From: Neckera pumila
Taxonomy: Eukaryota > Streptophyta > Bryopsida > Hypnales > Neckeraceae
Assembly: GCA_963969595.1 (NCBI GenBank)
Contig: OZ018414.1
Location: 17,529,660 to 17,593,659 of the forward strand
Length of the DNA: 64,000 nucleotides
Direction: 5' to 3'
Of the stretch, positions 25,052 through 36,468 are shown in pieces. The translations under genes and the position numbers were made by a program. Numbering within the stretch: the first letter of the stretch is position 1; every line of letters begins with the position of its first letter. The notes beneath the pieces were generated by a model. The model saw only the letters and a list, made by a program, of their open reading frames with translations. It was not told the origin of the DNA and searched no databases.

Positions 25052-25964
25052 TTTAAGAAAAAAATTCAAATTAGATTAGAAATTCAATTCAATCAACTTC
25101 ATTTCATTAGATGAGGTCAGATTCAAAAAATATCATTTTCAAAGATGAAATCTAGATCTAGAATAGGGAGCCAAAAATTGCCACAATACACAAGATTTAA
25201 AAGCTTTAGAAATTCTTGGACTTCTTGTTTCCTTCTATACAATAAAGAGTAGTATCTCTACAATTTCTACCACCATCCTTTATAAATAAATCCAAAGAAA
25301 TTTAAATTAAAATGGATGATAAATCAGAATTCTTTGTCTTTCAATGTCCATGTGAAATCATTTGTAAGTCACTTTCAAGCTCTAACAATCTTACAAGGTC
25401 AATATCACCTAGTTCCCTAATATTACTTCTTTCTCTTTATTGTCAAACACTATTGTAGAAAATAGACATACCAAATAATTAAAATTCATTTTCAATAGAA
25501 GCTTTCTTGGGCCTCCAGAAGACTGCAAGTTCTTAGACTGTAGGACTTTGGAAACTCTTTGGGAACTCCAATTTGACGTAGCTAAGAGATTGCCACGGCA
25601 AATACTATTATTTCGTTATTTTTTAAAATGTTTTTTAATTTTATAATAAAATTTTAATTTAGTTTTTTAGTTTTAAATTTTTTATTTCTTTTATTATTTT
25701 TTTATTATTTTTTAGTTTTGACAATAGGGTGCCGATTCCCAGTGAGGAATTCAGTCCTAAAACAATCTTCTAGAGGCCCCAAATCTCCTCTAATGATATT
25801 TTCACTTCCATACTTTGTGGAAAATTGCTTCCACCAATGACAAGGATAAATACAAAAAATGTAAAAAAGACATTACTATCCTCAATCCATTCAAACCATG
25901 ATGCTTTTTATATATAACACTACTAGTATATTGTCACAATGCTGTAGAACTTCATAATAATCAT
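25052..25964. other. Gene-free stretch with T-rich tract
   Basis: No coding signal. T-rich low-complexity sequence occupies about 25610-25720. Confidence 0.6.
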
Positions 25965-27029
25965 ATACGGTACCCTAAAAAAAGAGTACATAACTTCCAG
26001 TTTAATGTCTAAAGGCTCAATTTCGAAATCAGATTTAAAAGATGATCCATCGAGATTTTGAAGAAACTTTTTGAACCAAAATAGCTCAGAATTTTTAGGA
26101 GAACAACTTTTGTACTTGGCCAAATAGCATATTGTGCATTTGTAGTGATTGAGTGATTGAGTGAATGAGTGATTGACAAAGTGGATGTACGTTCAAAGGT
26201 AATTTTTTCAAATCACATTTACTACACCAGTTGCTAAGATTTTGAAATTACTTCTTGAAAGGAAACAACTCAAAACTTACAAGAGAACAACTTCCATTTT
26301 AAGCTCAAAAGCTTATCGTGCCTCAATGGTTCACAAATGAAGCCCAAACAAGTGGACCAATCTCATTGTTGTCATAGTTCAAAAGGTAATCCATAGTTTG
26401 GGCTATCAATCTTGCATTACTGTAAAGAAGTTATTTATAAATGACAAGTACAAGCTTGCAAGGCTAGCCTTCGCGCACAATACAACACCAACATTAGACA
26501 ATAGAAGACTGGAAACAAATTATTTGGTCAGATGAGTCATCTTTTGAGATTGATCCACTTGTTTGGACTTCATTTGTGAACCATTGAGGCATGATAAGCT
26601 TTTGAGCTTAAAATGGAAGTTATTCTCTTGTTAATTTTGAGTTGATTCCTTTCGAGAAGTAATTTCAAAATCTTAGTAACTAGTGAGTAAATGCAATTTA
26701 AAAAAAATACCTTTCAACATACAGTATTCTACTTTGTCAATCAATCACTCACTACAAATGCACACACTAGTAGAAAAACTATGTCCAGAACAACAGATTT
26801 TCAACCGAAAAGCGTTGTCCATTCAATTGATTTGGACGCGTTGTACCGGACAAAATTCCACGGAAATCTGTTGTCCAAATTCTGTTGTTTCGGACATTTT
26901 TCCAAAGTGTTTTTTTTTCTTTTCTTTTCCTTTATTTTCAATTAAAAAATTAATTTTTTTAGGCTGCCCGGAAAATCCGGGCAGCCCGCCACGTGGCAGC
27001 GACCTAGGCAGCCCGCCACATGGGCGGGT

Positions 27030-27107
27030 GAAGCCACGGACCTTCGAACCTTGGACCACATGGTTGAGGTCCAAGGTTCTTAGCCATTGAACCATGGCCA
27101 TTACCAA
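27030..27107 (-). repeat. tRNA-like (SINE head-like) segment
   Basis: On the minus strand, TGGTTCAATGGCTAAG resembles a Pol III box A and GGTTCGAAGGTCC resembles a box B. Between them CCTTGGACC and GGTCCAAGG form a 9-bp stem. The fold is not a proper cloverleaf, so this is not called as a tRNA gene. Confidence 0.3.
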
Positions 27108-27175
27108 GTGTATAATGTGTGAGTAGAAATTTATATATAGAGTTTTTGCATTAGTTTTTATTTTCTTTGTAAAAT

Positions 27176-27536
27176 CAGCAGACTTTGGAGCTTGCTTTGG
27201 AGACCATTTGGACATAGTAACACAACGTTTTTCAAAAAACTTTCAACTAAGAAAATTTGGGAAATCAAATTAAATTTCACCTCCAAATATCCTTTTGCAA
27301 TTTGAAGTCTCCAATCAAAAGTTATGGACAAAAATCAGAGAGGATATTCGAAAATATCCAAAAAAATGTTTCTTGCTACCCCTCTCTGATTTTTGTCCAT
27401 AACTTTTGACTGGAGACTTGAAATTGCAAACGGATTTTTGGAGGTGAAAGTTAGTTTGATTTTCCAACTTTTCTTAGTTGAAAGGTTTTTTGAAAAAGTT
27501 TTTTTTCTATGCCAAAATGGCCGCCAAAGTCTACTG
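27176..27536. mobile_element. Foldback element, family F copy inside the CACTA element
   Basis: Arms meet near 27357. Each contains a GACTTTGG outer end, a block like CAAAAGTTATGGACAAA, and CTCTCTGATTTTTGTCCATAAC in the other orientation. The centre matches the centres at 6360-6440 and 43650-43740. Confidence 0.75.
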
Positions 27537-28311
27537 AATTGAAAAAACATTGAATTTTTGAATGATTAAGTCAAAAAAATAATATTCATTATACTTAAAA
27601 TTCTAATTTGGTGTTGAACTTCGAATTGCCCAAGGCACAAAATTTTGGTGTCAAAAACATCTTGATAATAAATTAAAAGTTATCAAGTTACTATTTTACA
27701 TAGTTCATATTTTTTTTAAGTTTGTTTTGAAATCTTGTTTTAGCATCACAAATTCAACTTTGAAAGTGAATGATTATGATTTTTCTAGTTTTGTGCTAGG
27801 ATGTGTATTGCTTATCTTCATTTTCTAATGTTGAGCACTCTTGGCAATGAGTGTCAAATACATCGAAACTTGGAAAAAACTGTGTGATTGAATGTCTTCC
27901 AACTTTGGAGATTTTATTAACAATCTTGTCGAAAGTATGTAAAAAGAATTTCAAACCAATTGTAGTTATTTGTCATGGCTGCCCAAAACCACCCATTTAA
28001 AAAGAAAAGACCTTTTCATATATAACTTTTAGTTGCCACTTGGATTGGTCTAAGATTTTATAGGCATTGAGCTAGCAATAAAATACATCTTCAGTAAATA
28101 TTTTACAAGAATCATATTCAATATATATTGCATTGTAAAAGATTCATCCTAAAGTAGAAAATAGAATGAATTAATGCCTTAAGGCCTTATGGATTAATTA
28201 ATTATTTGACATCAATGTGCGAAGCTTGTCCTATATAATGCTAAAGGTATAAGAACAATCCACAATTTTTCAAAATCTTATAAAATGTATTCTATACTCA
28301 GTTGAATCTAA

Positions 28312-28432
28312 AGATTTTGAAAGATTCTAGGAGATTCCAAAAAGATTCCAAAAGATTCCAAAAAGATTTTGAAAGATTCCAAAAAGATTCTTAAAGATTC
28401 TAAAAAGATTCCAAAAAGATTCAAATTCAACA
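28312..28432. repeat. AAAGATTCC tandem array
   Basis: About ten irregular units of 10-12 bp built on AGATTCCAAAA. It lies subterminally in the CACTA element, where such elements usually carry repeated transposase-binding sites. Confidence 0.75.
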
Positions 28433-28770
28433 AAAAGTTGTTGATTTGGTCATTGCACTATTCAAATCAACATAAAATTAGAAGCAGTTTTGTTCGCATT
28501 AACAAAAAATTCAAAAATCAGTGAAAATGGACATTCTAGTGTACAAAACAACAGAAATCAATGGATTTTCTGTTGTTCTGGACACAACTTTCTACTAGTG
28601 ACAGTATGCTATTTGGCCAAAAATAAAAGTTATTTTCCTATAAATCCTGAGCTATTTTGTTCAAAAAGTTTTTTCAAAATCTCAATGGATCATCCTCTAA
28701 ATCTGATTTTGAAATTAAGCCTTTAGGCACTAAATTAGAAGTTGTGTACTCTTTCTTTGGAGTACTGTAC

Positions 28771-29776
28771 AATCGACATGCCTAGGTCATGACCTCATAT
28801 TACAAATTATTTTTGTACACCCAAAGTGGTGTATGTGAAACTATTTTTTCCAATTAATCTTTAAAAGACACTCCCAAACCGTGGGGCTTGATTTTCAAAG
28901 AATCTTCATGAAAGCTTACTTGAGAGTCAACTATAAGTAAACTTTTTGTATCATTCTCTTTGTTTTCAGGAGATGCACCTATCAATCTAAGTTTTGGGTT
29001 TGAATCACAATTTGAACTTATAGTTTCTACATTGAAAGGTTTGAAAAAATTTAAACAGTAGCTTTGAGGTTGTCCATGGTCTTATGAAGGGTGGAAGTTC
29101 ATCATTGATTGGTAACTTGAACAAATTGCATAATGCCTATAATAAGAATGATTCTAAAATCCAAGTTTGAATAGCTCTCTTAAGAACTCAAATATCCTTT
29201 AAGGATTAAACAAGGTGCGCATTAACAATAAAGAAGCAAATTTATATATATATATGCATTATTTAGAAATGCATTGTTATAAATGGCTTAGTAATTACAC
29301 AATGCCAATAAAACTCCTAAAACTCCTAATTAGGATAAAGTTACATAATTGTGGATCTCAACTACATGTGGAAAGTAAATAAATAAGATGACTTTCTCCA
29401 ACATTGGAATCTCCCCCCCATCTCGCATAATTCATCAAAATGAAGATAAAAGATGTTAATTGACATTAATCCCTATAAAGGGCATTGTAGTCTAGATTCC
29501 CAAAATTGTGAAGATGTATTATAAAATACAATTTAAAAGGAAATTTTAATGATAGTTATAAAATGTAATTTGTATCATATCTATACAACTAGATCAATTA
29601 GTATACAAACCAATACTTTTCAATAATATTTAAAGCTCAAAATTGAAAATTTGCTCTGAAAACAATTGTAGATTGAATATTTGTGATTTTTACAACATTT
29701 TTTTTTTAAAAGTTCAAAGTGTTAAGTTCTGCTCATAACCATTCGGAGATTTCTATTTTATTTTTTTATTAAAGTA
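28771..29776. other. Gene-free AT-rich stretch
   Basis: No coding signal. A short TA dinucleotide run lies near 29243-29254. Confidence 0.55.
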
Positions 29777-29808
29777 CTAGCAGTTGGCGCTTACTATGCT
29801 ACGCATTC
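29777..29808 (-). mobile_element. Helitron-like 3' terminus
   Basis: Minus strand reads AATGCGTAGCATAGTAAG, CGCCAACTG and ends CTAG followed by T. It closely matches the terminus at 25021-25051. Confidence 0.5.
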
Positions 29809-30403
29809 ATCATTAGAATTTTATTAGAATTTTTATGGATTAGATAAAATATAGAACAAAAATTTCAATAAATCTTCAAATAAAAATTACTAAAATCTTT
29901 GTATAATTTTGTTTATAAGTAAGCATATATTGAAGTGTACAATAGAAATTTATTGAATGATGAATGAAATATATGCAATGGTGAATACTGTAAAAGATAC
30001 ACATTTATTGTAATGCATTCAAAAATTGACTCAATTGTTACAAACAATGGCAACCCACAAATTTGGTGAATTGAAAAGAAAAACTTGTAAATTTCAAAAG
30101 CTTCATGAACAACTTAATTGTTGTGAAATCCAAAATTGCTTCAATTGAATAAATTTCTCAAATCATTTGGTAGTAGCAATAGAATTTTGAAATCATAAAA
30201 GCTGTAAAAGTGATATAACAGAGGTGATTGCAAACTACTACTCTATTCTGTAATATAACATTGTGTGGAAATATTATTCTTATGTATGCATGATTGAAAA
30301 TATTTTACAAAATATCAAATTTAGTTATTTCAAAGACTTATTGAGATCATTATCATGCATTCTATTCAAATATTCCAAATTTTTATGAATATGTGGTACA
30401 ATG
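29809..30403. other. Gene-free AT-rich stretch between two Helitron-like ends
   Basis: No coding signal. Could be the shared or overlapping bodies of the two facing Helitron-like elements. Confidence 0.4.
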
Positions 30404-30431
30404 AATGCGTAGCATAGCAAGCATGAGCCCC
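30404..30431 (+). mobile_element. Helitron-like 3' terminus, degraded
   Basis: Reads AATGCGTAGCATAGCAAG, matching 25021 and 29808, but the following bases are CATGAGCCCCTA rather than a CTAG end. Confidence 0.35.
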
Positions 30432-30699
30432 TATTATTAATGGTAGCATTTGTGATATTACAGAGGGAGTTATGATTTTAGTAGTATGATTTTTGAAGAA
30501 CTTGAAAAGTTATTTTTGAAGATTAGACTCAATACCCTTCAAATTATAGAGTATTTGCAAAGAAAAATCTTTGTAATTTGTATTTTGCAAATATAAAAGA
30601 ACTAACATAAGAATCTTCAAATAAATGATGAATGAAGAAAAACATTTTTGCATGCTTAGAATGTATATGTGTTCATTCATTGTTCAAAATTTGGACGCT

Positions 30700-30717
30700 T
30701 GGTCCTTTAGGGGTTAA
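30700..30717 (-). mobile_element. Orphan end of a TTAA-type element
   Basis: GGTCCTTTAGGGG followed by TTAA (30714-30717). Its complement, CCCCTAAAGGACC, is the same as the end at 5737. The other end was not identified. Confidence 0.5.
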
Positions 30718-32617
30718 AGATCAATTCTAAGGCCACATATCATTACATTTCTACTTTTCAATTATACTACCTTAATACCTCTGGTTCAAATGATGTATTC
30801 GTATCCATATTTTACATATGAATTAAAATGTATAACTTTTCATTGCTAATTTAAACATATATGAAATACACGCATTTAGAAAGAAACATGAATGCAATAG
30901 AAACATCCTTTAGATCTACTCAAGTTTTCATGTTATATTTTCCTTTATAAATAAGTGTATGTGATAACCACTACAATAGTATACATCTCAACATTCAAGA
31001 CTAATTGGATTCCTATGGTTTCAATTTATAAGCAATCATTTCGAGCATTGGAAGTAAGATTGGAAGTATTGAACAAAAGATATTGAGGTGGGAAGTTGTC
31101 ACGAGCTCATTTGACTTTTAAAGGAATAGGTTTGCACTTCTAGACTTATTGACTTGACTTTGAAATACAATATCAAGAGATTTTTGGTAGATTGTTGCAC
31201 AAATACAAATACTACTCTTTGATAGATGAGAATAAATTACATTATGCCAATGGTGAACCTTTCTAATATCTAGAGTTGAAGTTTATACTTCATTTGATTT
31301 AGACAATGCAAAAATTGATCCTTGTTTTAGATTCACAAAGATATGTATGTAAAATATAGATATCCATGTATGTAAAATAAAGATAAAAAATAAAATTTTC
31401 ATCTTTACATTCATCTACAAAAGTGCAATTTTGTCTATAAGATATTATAACAATTTTCATTGATTTCATCCATTTTGAAAGGAGGAGTATCAAAAATATC
31501 CTTGAGTGCATTTTTGCTAAATCCTCCCTGCTCAGCATACAATAAGTAACCAAAATTTGATCAAATTTTTTAAAATTTTAATTAATAGAAATTTCACAGC
31601 TAGAATCAACGGTGTGGAGCTAGCAATCTTCCATTGAATAAAATGTCCCAAGTCACTTGAGTTGTGATCCCACTTCTTAAAGCTAGATTAAACAAAATGC
31701 TTTCCCTATTTTGTACTTGTTGGTTATTTATTATTTAATCCTACACTAATCCAAAAATTGAACTTTAGAGATTTCACGAAATTTAGTGAATTATTTATTA
31801 CAATCCTAAATTGATTACATTGGAATCCAAATTACACAACATTTTACATTTTGTATTTGTATATTTTATTGTCAAAATCTTATAGATATTGAACTTGAAA
31901 GTGGTTGTTTTTTATTTTTATCTTCATTTTATAATAGAAATTCAAAATATTCTAATATGTTTTGTGATAGACATAATTTTTTTACGCATTTGCCTTTAAA
32001 AAACTTAACAATGAATAATACCTCTAAACCCCAAAATTCAAAATAAATCTAATGACATATCCTATATGAAGGTTAGATTTGGCATAAACTAAGTCATTTT
32101 TTGTGAATGGTGTGAGGGGATTTGGACCCCTAAAATCTAACATGGAAATTCAATTTCAGCACTTGAGTGCCAAAGCAAACCTTCACGTATGGTAGCTAAA
32201 AGAATAACTTGTTCAAAAATGTCAAACTCTCTTTTCTACTATAAAATTAAAACCAAGCTTCAAATTGAAGCCTAAATATAGTATGGAATTTGTATGTAAG
32301 GACCTAAGAACTTCATTCAAGTCATGTTAATGCCAAGGTAAATTACAAAAGATTACTGTAGCAAATAGAGAATGGTTTGCAAATTTATTTGAAAGTTTAC
32401 TAGGTCCCAAATTTGATATCAAAACTTTATTAATTTGGATTCTTTAATTAAATTGATATGCTTCAAATTCAAATTGGAATAAATTCATAAATTTTCAATG
32501 GTGTGGATGAAGTTGTCAAATTTGGATGAAAAAGTGTATAAATATGATTGAAAAATGTTTTTAAGTCCAAAAGATGGATGAATGTAGAAGATATAGTGCT
32601 TCACCAAATTTTAAGTG
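30718..32617. other. Gene-free stretch with a dispersed repeat
   Basis: No coding signal. About 31980-32230 is similar to 35690-36000 (shared blocks such as GAAGGTTAGATTT and the CTTCACGTATG/CTTCAAGTACAG region). Confidence 0.5.
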
Positions 32618-32625
32618 ATCGCCAT

Positions 32626-32891
32626 CAGGGCTTTTTTTTTTTGGCTTTTTGGTGCCAGATTGCACCAGAAAAAAAAATCTGGCTAAAAAAGGTTATAAAA
32701 AATGCCAAAAAAACTGGATAAAATCGCAAGACAACTTTGAAATTTAAAAAAATATTAGATGAAATCACCTAATTGTGGATGAAAACCATACTATACATCC
32801 AGTAAGTGGATGAATGTTGCAATTTGGAGCACCACTGTAACATTTTATATCGCCACTATGGCACTTTTCAAAAATGAAAAAAAAAGCCCTG
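32626..32891. mobile_element. hAT MITE with perfect 8-bp TSD
   Basis: Starts CAGGGCTTTTT and ends AAAAAGCCCTG. The 8-bp sequence ATCGCCAT flanks both sides (32618-32625 and 32892-32899). The TIRs and 8-bp duplication are diagnostic of the hAT superfamily. At 266 bp it has no coding capacity. A degraded relative lies at 7121-7401. Confidence 0.92.
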
Positions 32892-33167
32892 ATCGCCATC
32901 CTGGCACTTAGTCAGAAAGCAAAAAAGAAGGGCTTTCAAATTGAAAGAAGCCAGAAATTGAATGCTAGTAGCCCACCTACTAATAAATGAGATTACCAAG
33001 CAAGCATTGCATGGGCCGAATTAATGGACTTTTACAAGTCTGACAGCAACAGACCGAATCAGGAAGAAACCCGAGGCACTCCGTCTGCAAGTGGGGATCA
33101 TTCCGTTCAGTAGCTATTACATCCATTCCATAGTAGAAAATCTGTCCATTTGAGGGAAACTACTTAA

Positions 33168-33896
33168 CCCCTTAGCGCCGGGGGAGCCATTTCGTGGCGC
33201 TTTTGGATGACTTCAGAAGGTGAGCAGAAGGCCTCAACAGTTTTTTTTTCATCCGTTTTGCTTTTAATGAACTTTCATGCTAAGTTACAAAGAGTATCCT
33301 GAATTGAGTTTGTAGTCTAACTAATGTTTGTTTTTGTGTAGTTGAGAAGAAATTATGAAAAACGGATGGCAAAATTTGCCATTTTAATGCATTTTGAGAA
33401 ATTGAGTAAATCTGAAATTTCTCCTTGAAAATGACATTTTTTGAATTTAAGTCCAACTAATGAAATGGAGTTCCTCTACTCTAGTTTCTACTCCAATTGG
33501 AATTTTGAAAAAATTCATAAAATTGAATATTTTATTGTTGTTTGAACTTTGTTTGCATTTTTAATGTCTATTGCATTCTAATTTTAGAAGTATATGGGAA
33601 TTTAGTTTCTATCATAATGTTCCTCACTAAAATGTTCACACATTGTGAAGTTTTCAGATTTTTTGAGGTAATTCTCTATATGGTATGGTTTTTTCTTTAT
33701 TTTTTCTTCAATTTTTTTGTAAAAAACAATTTTCGTCAAAAAAATCTAATTTTTGTTGGAAGTACAGAAGACATGTAGCTTCATCTCTGAAAAATAAAAA
33801 TAAATTTTTTTATATACATTCACTTACAAAATGGCAACAAACTGAGTGTGGACAATGCCGTATGAAACCCATGGTTATAAGCCAGGCATTTCAGGG
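33168..33896. mobile_element. TTAA-flanked element (piggyBac-like), copy 2
   Basis: Starts CCCCTTAGCGCCGG after TTAA (33164-33167) and ends GGCATTTCAGGG before TTAA (33897-33900). The ends are imperfect inverted repeats. No transposase frame; small frames inside are AT-rich and unremarkable. Confidence 0.6.
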
Positions 33897-33926
33897 TTAA
33901 GGTAACCGACCATTTCCAACCACTTA

Positions 33927-34188
33927 GAGCATCCCCACCAATCTGTTTTCTATCCCTAAACTTGAAGTTTCAAAGCAGTCAACATTGACTGTATACAGAT
34001 GAAACCTCGCGAGTTCTCTATATCAGCCTCTGGATATAGGATTCGGTGAGAGTTTTATAGAATTCTGTAAATTTACAGATACAAATTTTTGAAAAAGTTT
34101 GGTGCGGTGAACTTTCTGTATCCTTGTCTGCATCTCAGGTCCTCTTTTCTAAACTTTTAGAGAAACATAATTCTGGGTGGGAATGCTC
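33927..34188. mobile_element. Tourist-like MITE, TSD TTA
   Basis: Ends GAGCATCCCCACC and GGGTGGGAATGCTC, flanked by TTA at 33924-33926 and 34189-34191. Its right TTA is the first three bases of the TTAA that borders the next element. Confidence 0.85.
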
Positions 34189-34192
34189 TTAA

Positions 34193-34838
34193 CCCCTAAA
34201 TGCCCATTCAAGGCACCCAAATGTGTTGTCGAAGAAACCTTGAAGTTAAATAAAGCCTTAACAAATTGCTGTTTATAGTAGTTTGTATTTTTAAGAGATT
34301 ATTTTTGAAGTCTAGTTTTAACATCAAAAATTCAATTTTGAAAATGAATGATTATGATTTTTTTATTCAAATATTTTGTGCAAAGGTACCAATTGCAATC
34401 ACTTGACTTTTCTGTAGTGTTGAGGGCTTTTGGAAATGAGCCTCAAATACACTAGATCTTGGAAAAAAAAATCACACTAGAAATTCATTTTCAAAAAATT
34501 GTAGAGTAGAATTTGAGAAGTCATAAATTGATTGGGATTATGTTTGTTAGGCCCTTCAACTTCATATTTTTTTGATCTTGAATTTTTTAGATTTGACATG
34601 CAAAAAGAGAGCTTAAAGATTTTCATAGTTTTAGCCCCCTGATGATCAAACATTATAATCTTTCAATCCTTAAAATGATATATATATATATTTTTTTTCT
34701 ATGTGATCTTTAATATGTCTAGTTTGAATTTGTATGGTTATAATTCAAGAAAATTGATTCAACTTATCAAAGTGTTGGTTTTTGTTCAATTCAAAGCAAA
34801 TTCTAAGAGGCTCAGAACAAGCCTTGGGCATTTAGGGG
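34193..34838. mobile_element. TTAA-flanked element (piggyBac-like), copy 3
   Basis: Perfect 13-bp ends, CCCCTAAATGCCC and GGGCATTTAGGGG, with TTAA on both sides (34189-34192 and 34839-34842). The interior resembles the reverse complement of about 36130-36330 and a part of the CACTA element near 27720-27950. No coding capacity. This is the cleanest member of the family in the window. Confidence 0.75.
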
Positions 34839-34842
34839 TTAA

Positions 34843-35399
34843 GCAATTATGCATATTTGGAGCGCAAGTTTTTTGAGTGCGGGATTTTTGCCACGTACGG
34901 AACTAGAGTTTGGAAGGATTGTATAATTTTCCAAAATTTTATTACACAAAATGTAATCACTATGAATATTTTTATAGAAGATTCTCTTTGACCTGTAATG
35001 GTGATATGGACCTTTCTCTTTTTGACCGTAGGCTGATTGCAAAATCGACCAAGGGCTAGTTGCAATATTCACCGCCTTGCAGCCAATCATAATGCGCCAC
35101 AACTGCTCCACAAATTGAGCCACAAATTCATGGAAAGACAACAGCCTATACCACCCAAATGGGAGGGTGATCAGAAATGGGTTGGCTACCTTATTGTAGC
35201 AAAAGACTAAACAAGATTTACAATTACAATTTTCACAAATTTTAGACAAAATTGAAAAAAATTACAATTTTAAAATTAAAAAAATTAAAAATTAAAATTA
35301 CAATGGAATGGAGTGGTAAGTAGATTATTGGAGCTACATTTATTTCATTAAACTTAAATACATTTAAAATCAAAAACCATGTGAAAAATTAGTTTTCAT
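34843..35399. other. Gene-free stretch
   Basis: Two overlapping minus-strand frames at 34839-35249 reach 136 codons, but neither shows family features. A/T homopolymer-rich sequence lies at 35255-35300. Confidence 0.5.
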
Positions 35400-35411
35400 T
35401 AGAAGAAAAAT

Positions 35412-35531
35412 GCGTTGGAATCAACAAAACCAACTTGATATTTTTCTATTTTTTCCTATTTTCAATGCAAAAATTTGCATTGGAAATAGGAAAAAAACAA
35501 ACAAACATCAAGTTGGTTTTGTTGACTCCAA
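35412..35531. repeat. Long hairpin
   Basis: Arms of about 55-60 bp (35412-35467 and 35470-35531) share TTGG-GTCAACAAAACCAACTTGAT-type and CCTATTTCCAATGCAAA-type blocks around a minimal loop. It may be a small MITE or a hairpin-RNA source. Confidence 0.75.
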
Positions 35532-35632
35532 AATAGTTTTATTCTAGTGTTTACCTTTGAAATGCTCGTGAGGCTTGCAATGTGTTCTCAAATTAAGAAT
35601 CAAGTTAATGAAGAGCTAAAGGGCAATTTAAA

Positions 35633-36467
35633 CCCCTAAATGTAGCAAAGCCTCTTTTGATCTTCATGGAATTTGCTCTAATTAAAACTAGACTAGAAAC
35701 CAAATTTTTGATAAATTTTACCGATTTTTTTTAACATTAGTAGCTACACAACTTCAAACAAGACGTATCCTACAAGAAGGTTAGATTTAGACATCAATTA
35801 AGTATATTTTGGTATGTTTGAATGTTTGGAATATTATAAGTGAAATTTTTGCAACGTTTCTATAGTATTACACCAATAATTTCAATTGCCGAATCCCTTT
35901 AGCACACAAAAAAAGAAAGTATTTCAGCATGTAGGTGCCAAATCATACCTTCAAGTACAGTGTTATGGATCACATAGGAAAAGAAAACACAACAATATCA
36001 TTGAAAGATTATAAAGTTTGATTAAGAAGGTGAAAACACTATGAAATTGATTTGAAGTGTTTAAATTCTTTTTTTGCATTTGAAATCCGAAACTGAGGTC
36101 ATGAACAAAATGCAAGGTTAAAAAGAAACAACATGCATAACCATGATCAATTTATAGTTTCTCAAATTGATCTACTCTACAATTTTTGAAATGAATTTCC
36201 GATGTAATCCTAGATCTAGTGTTGTATTTGAGGCTCATTGGCTTCAAAATTTTCTAACACTTAAAATCAAGATTTGTAATGGACACACTTGCACAAAATC
36301 TTTAGTGGAAACATCATAAACAATTTTTCTCAAACTTACATCTTTGATGCTTTAAAGTTGCTTTCAAGACTATTCAACTAAATAAATAGATAAAATAGGA
36401 CTTTGATAAGATTTTTATTTAGCTTCAAAGCTAAGTTGTTACTAGAATATGATGCCTTGAGCATTTA
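35633..36467. repeat. Repeat with one TTAA-family end
   Basis: Starts CCCCTAAATGTAGC at 35633, preceded by TTTAAA rather than a clean TTAA border. Part of the interior matches 31980-32230, and another part matches copy 3 in reverse. A right border near the GCATTTAA at 36461 is possible but ambiguous. Confidence 0.4.
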
Positions 36468-36468
36468 A

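Larger units (their letters stand above)
26765..28600. mobile_element. Non-autonomous CACTA transposon, TSD ACA
   Basis: Ends CACTAGTAGAAA and TTTCTACTAGTG, with matching subterminal TGTCCAGAACAACAGA on both sides, give terminal inverted repeats of about 40 bp. ACA flanks both ends (26762-26764 and 28601-28603), the 3-bp duplication of CACTA elements. No transposase frame. It carries a foldback of family F, GC-rich direct repeats (GGCAGCCCGCCAC), a tRNA-like segment and a subterminal tandem array. The intact left arm of the surrounding foldback gives the pre-insertion sequence. Confidence 0.88.
25965..28770. repeat. Foldback element split by a CACTA insertion
   Basis: Left arm about 25965-26385; right arm about 26535-26764 continuing at 28601-28770. 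Arms share, as reverse complements, GATCCATCGAGATTTTGA (26045) with TCTCAATGGATCATC (28680), TTGGCCAAATAGCATA (26116) with TATGCTATTTGGCCAA (28606), and CCTCAATGGTTCACAAATGA with TCATTTGTGAACCATTGAGG. A GATTGAGT-type tandem lies at 26146-26176. The right arm is interrupted by the element at 26765-28600. Confidence 0.85.

Noticed and set aside
28312..28432. CRISPR-like array
   Set aside because: Short irregular A-rich units without spacers, in a eukaryotic CACTA element.
34839..35249. 136-codon minus-strand frame
   Set aside because: Overlapping frames in AT-rich repeat sequence with no recognisable motif; starts and ends next to a transposon border.
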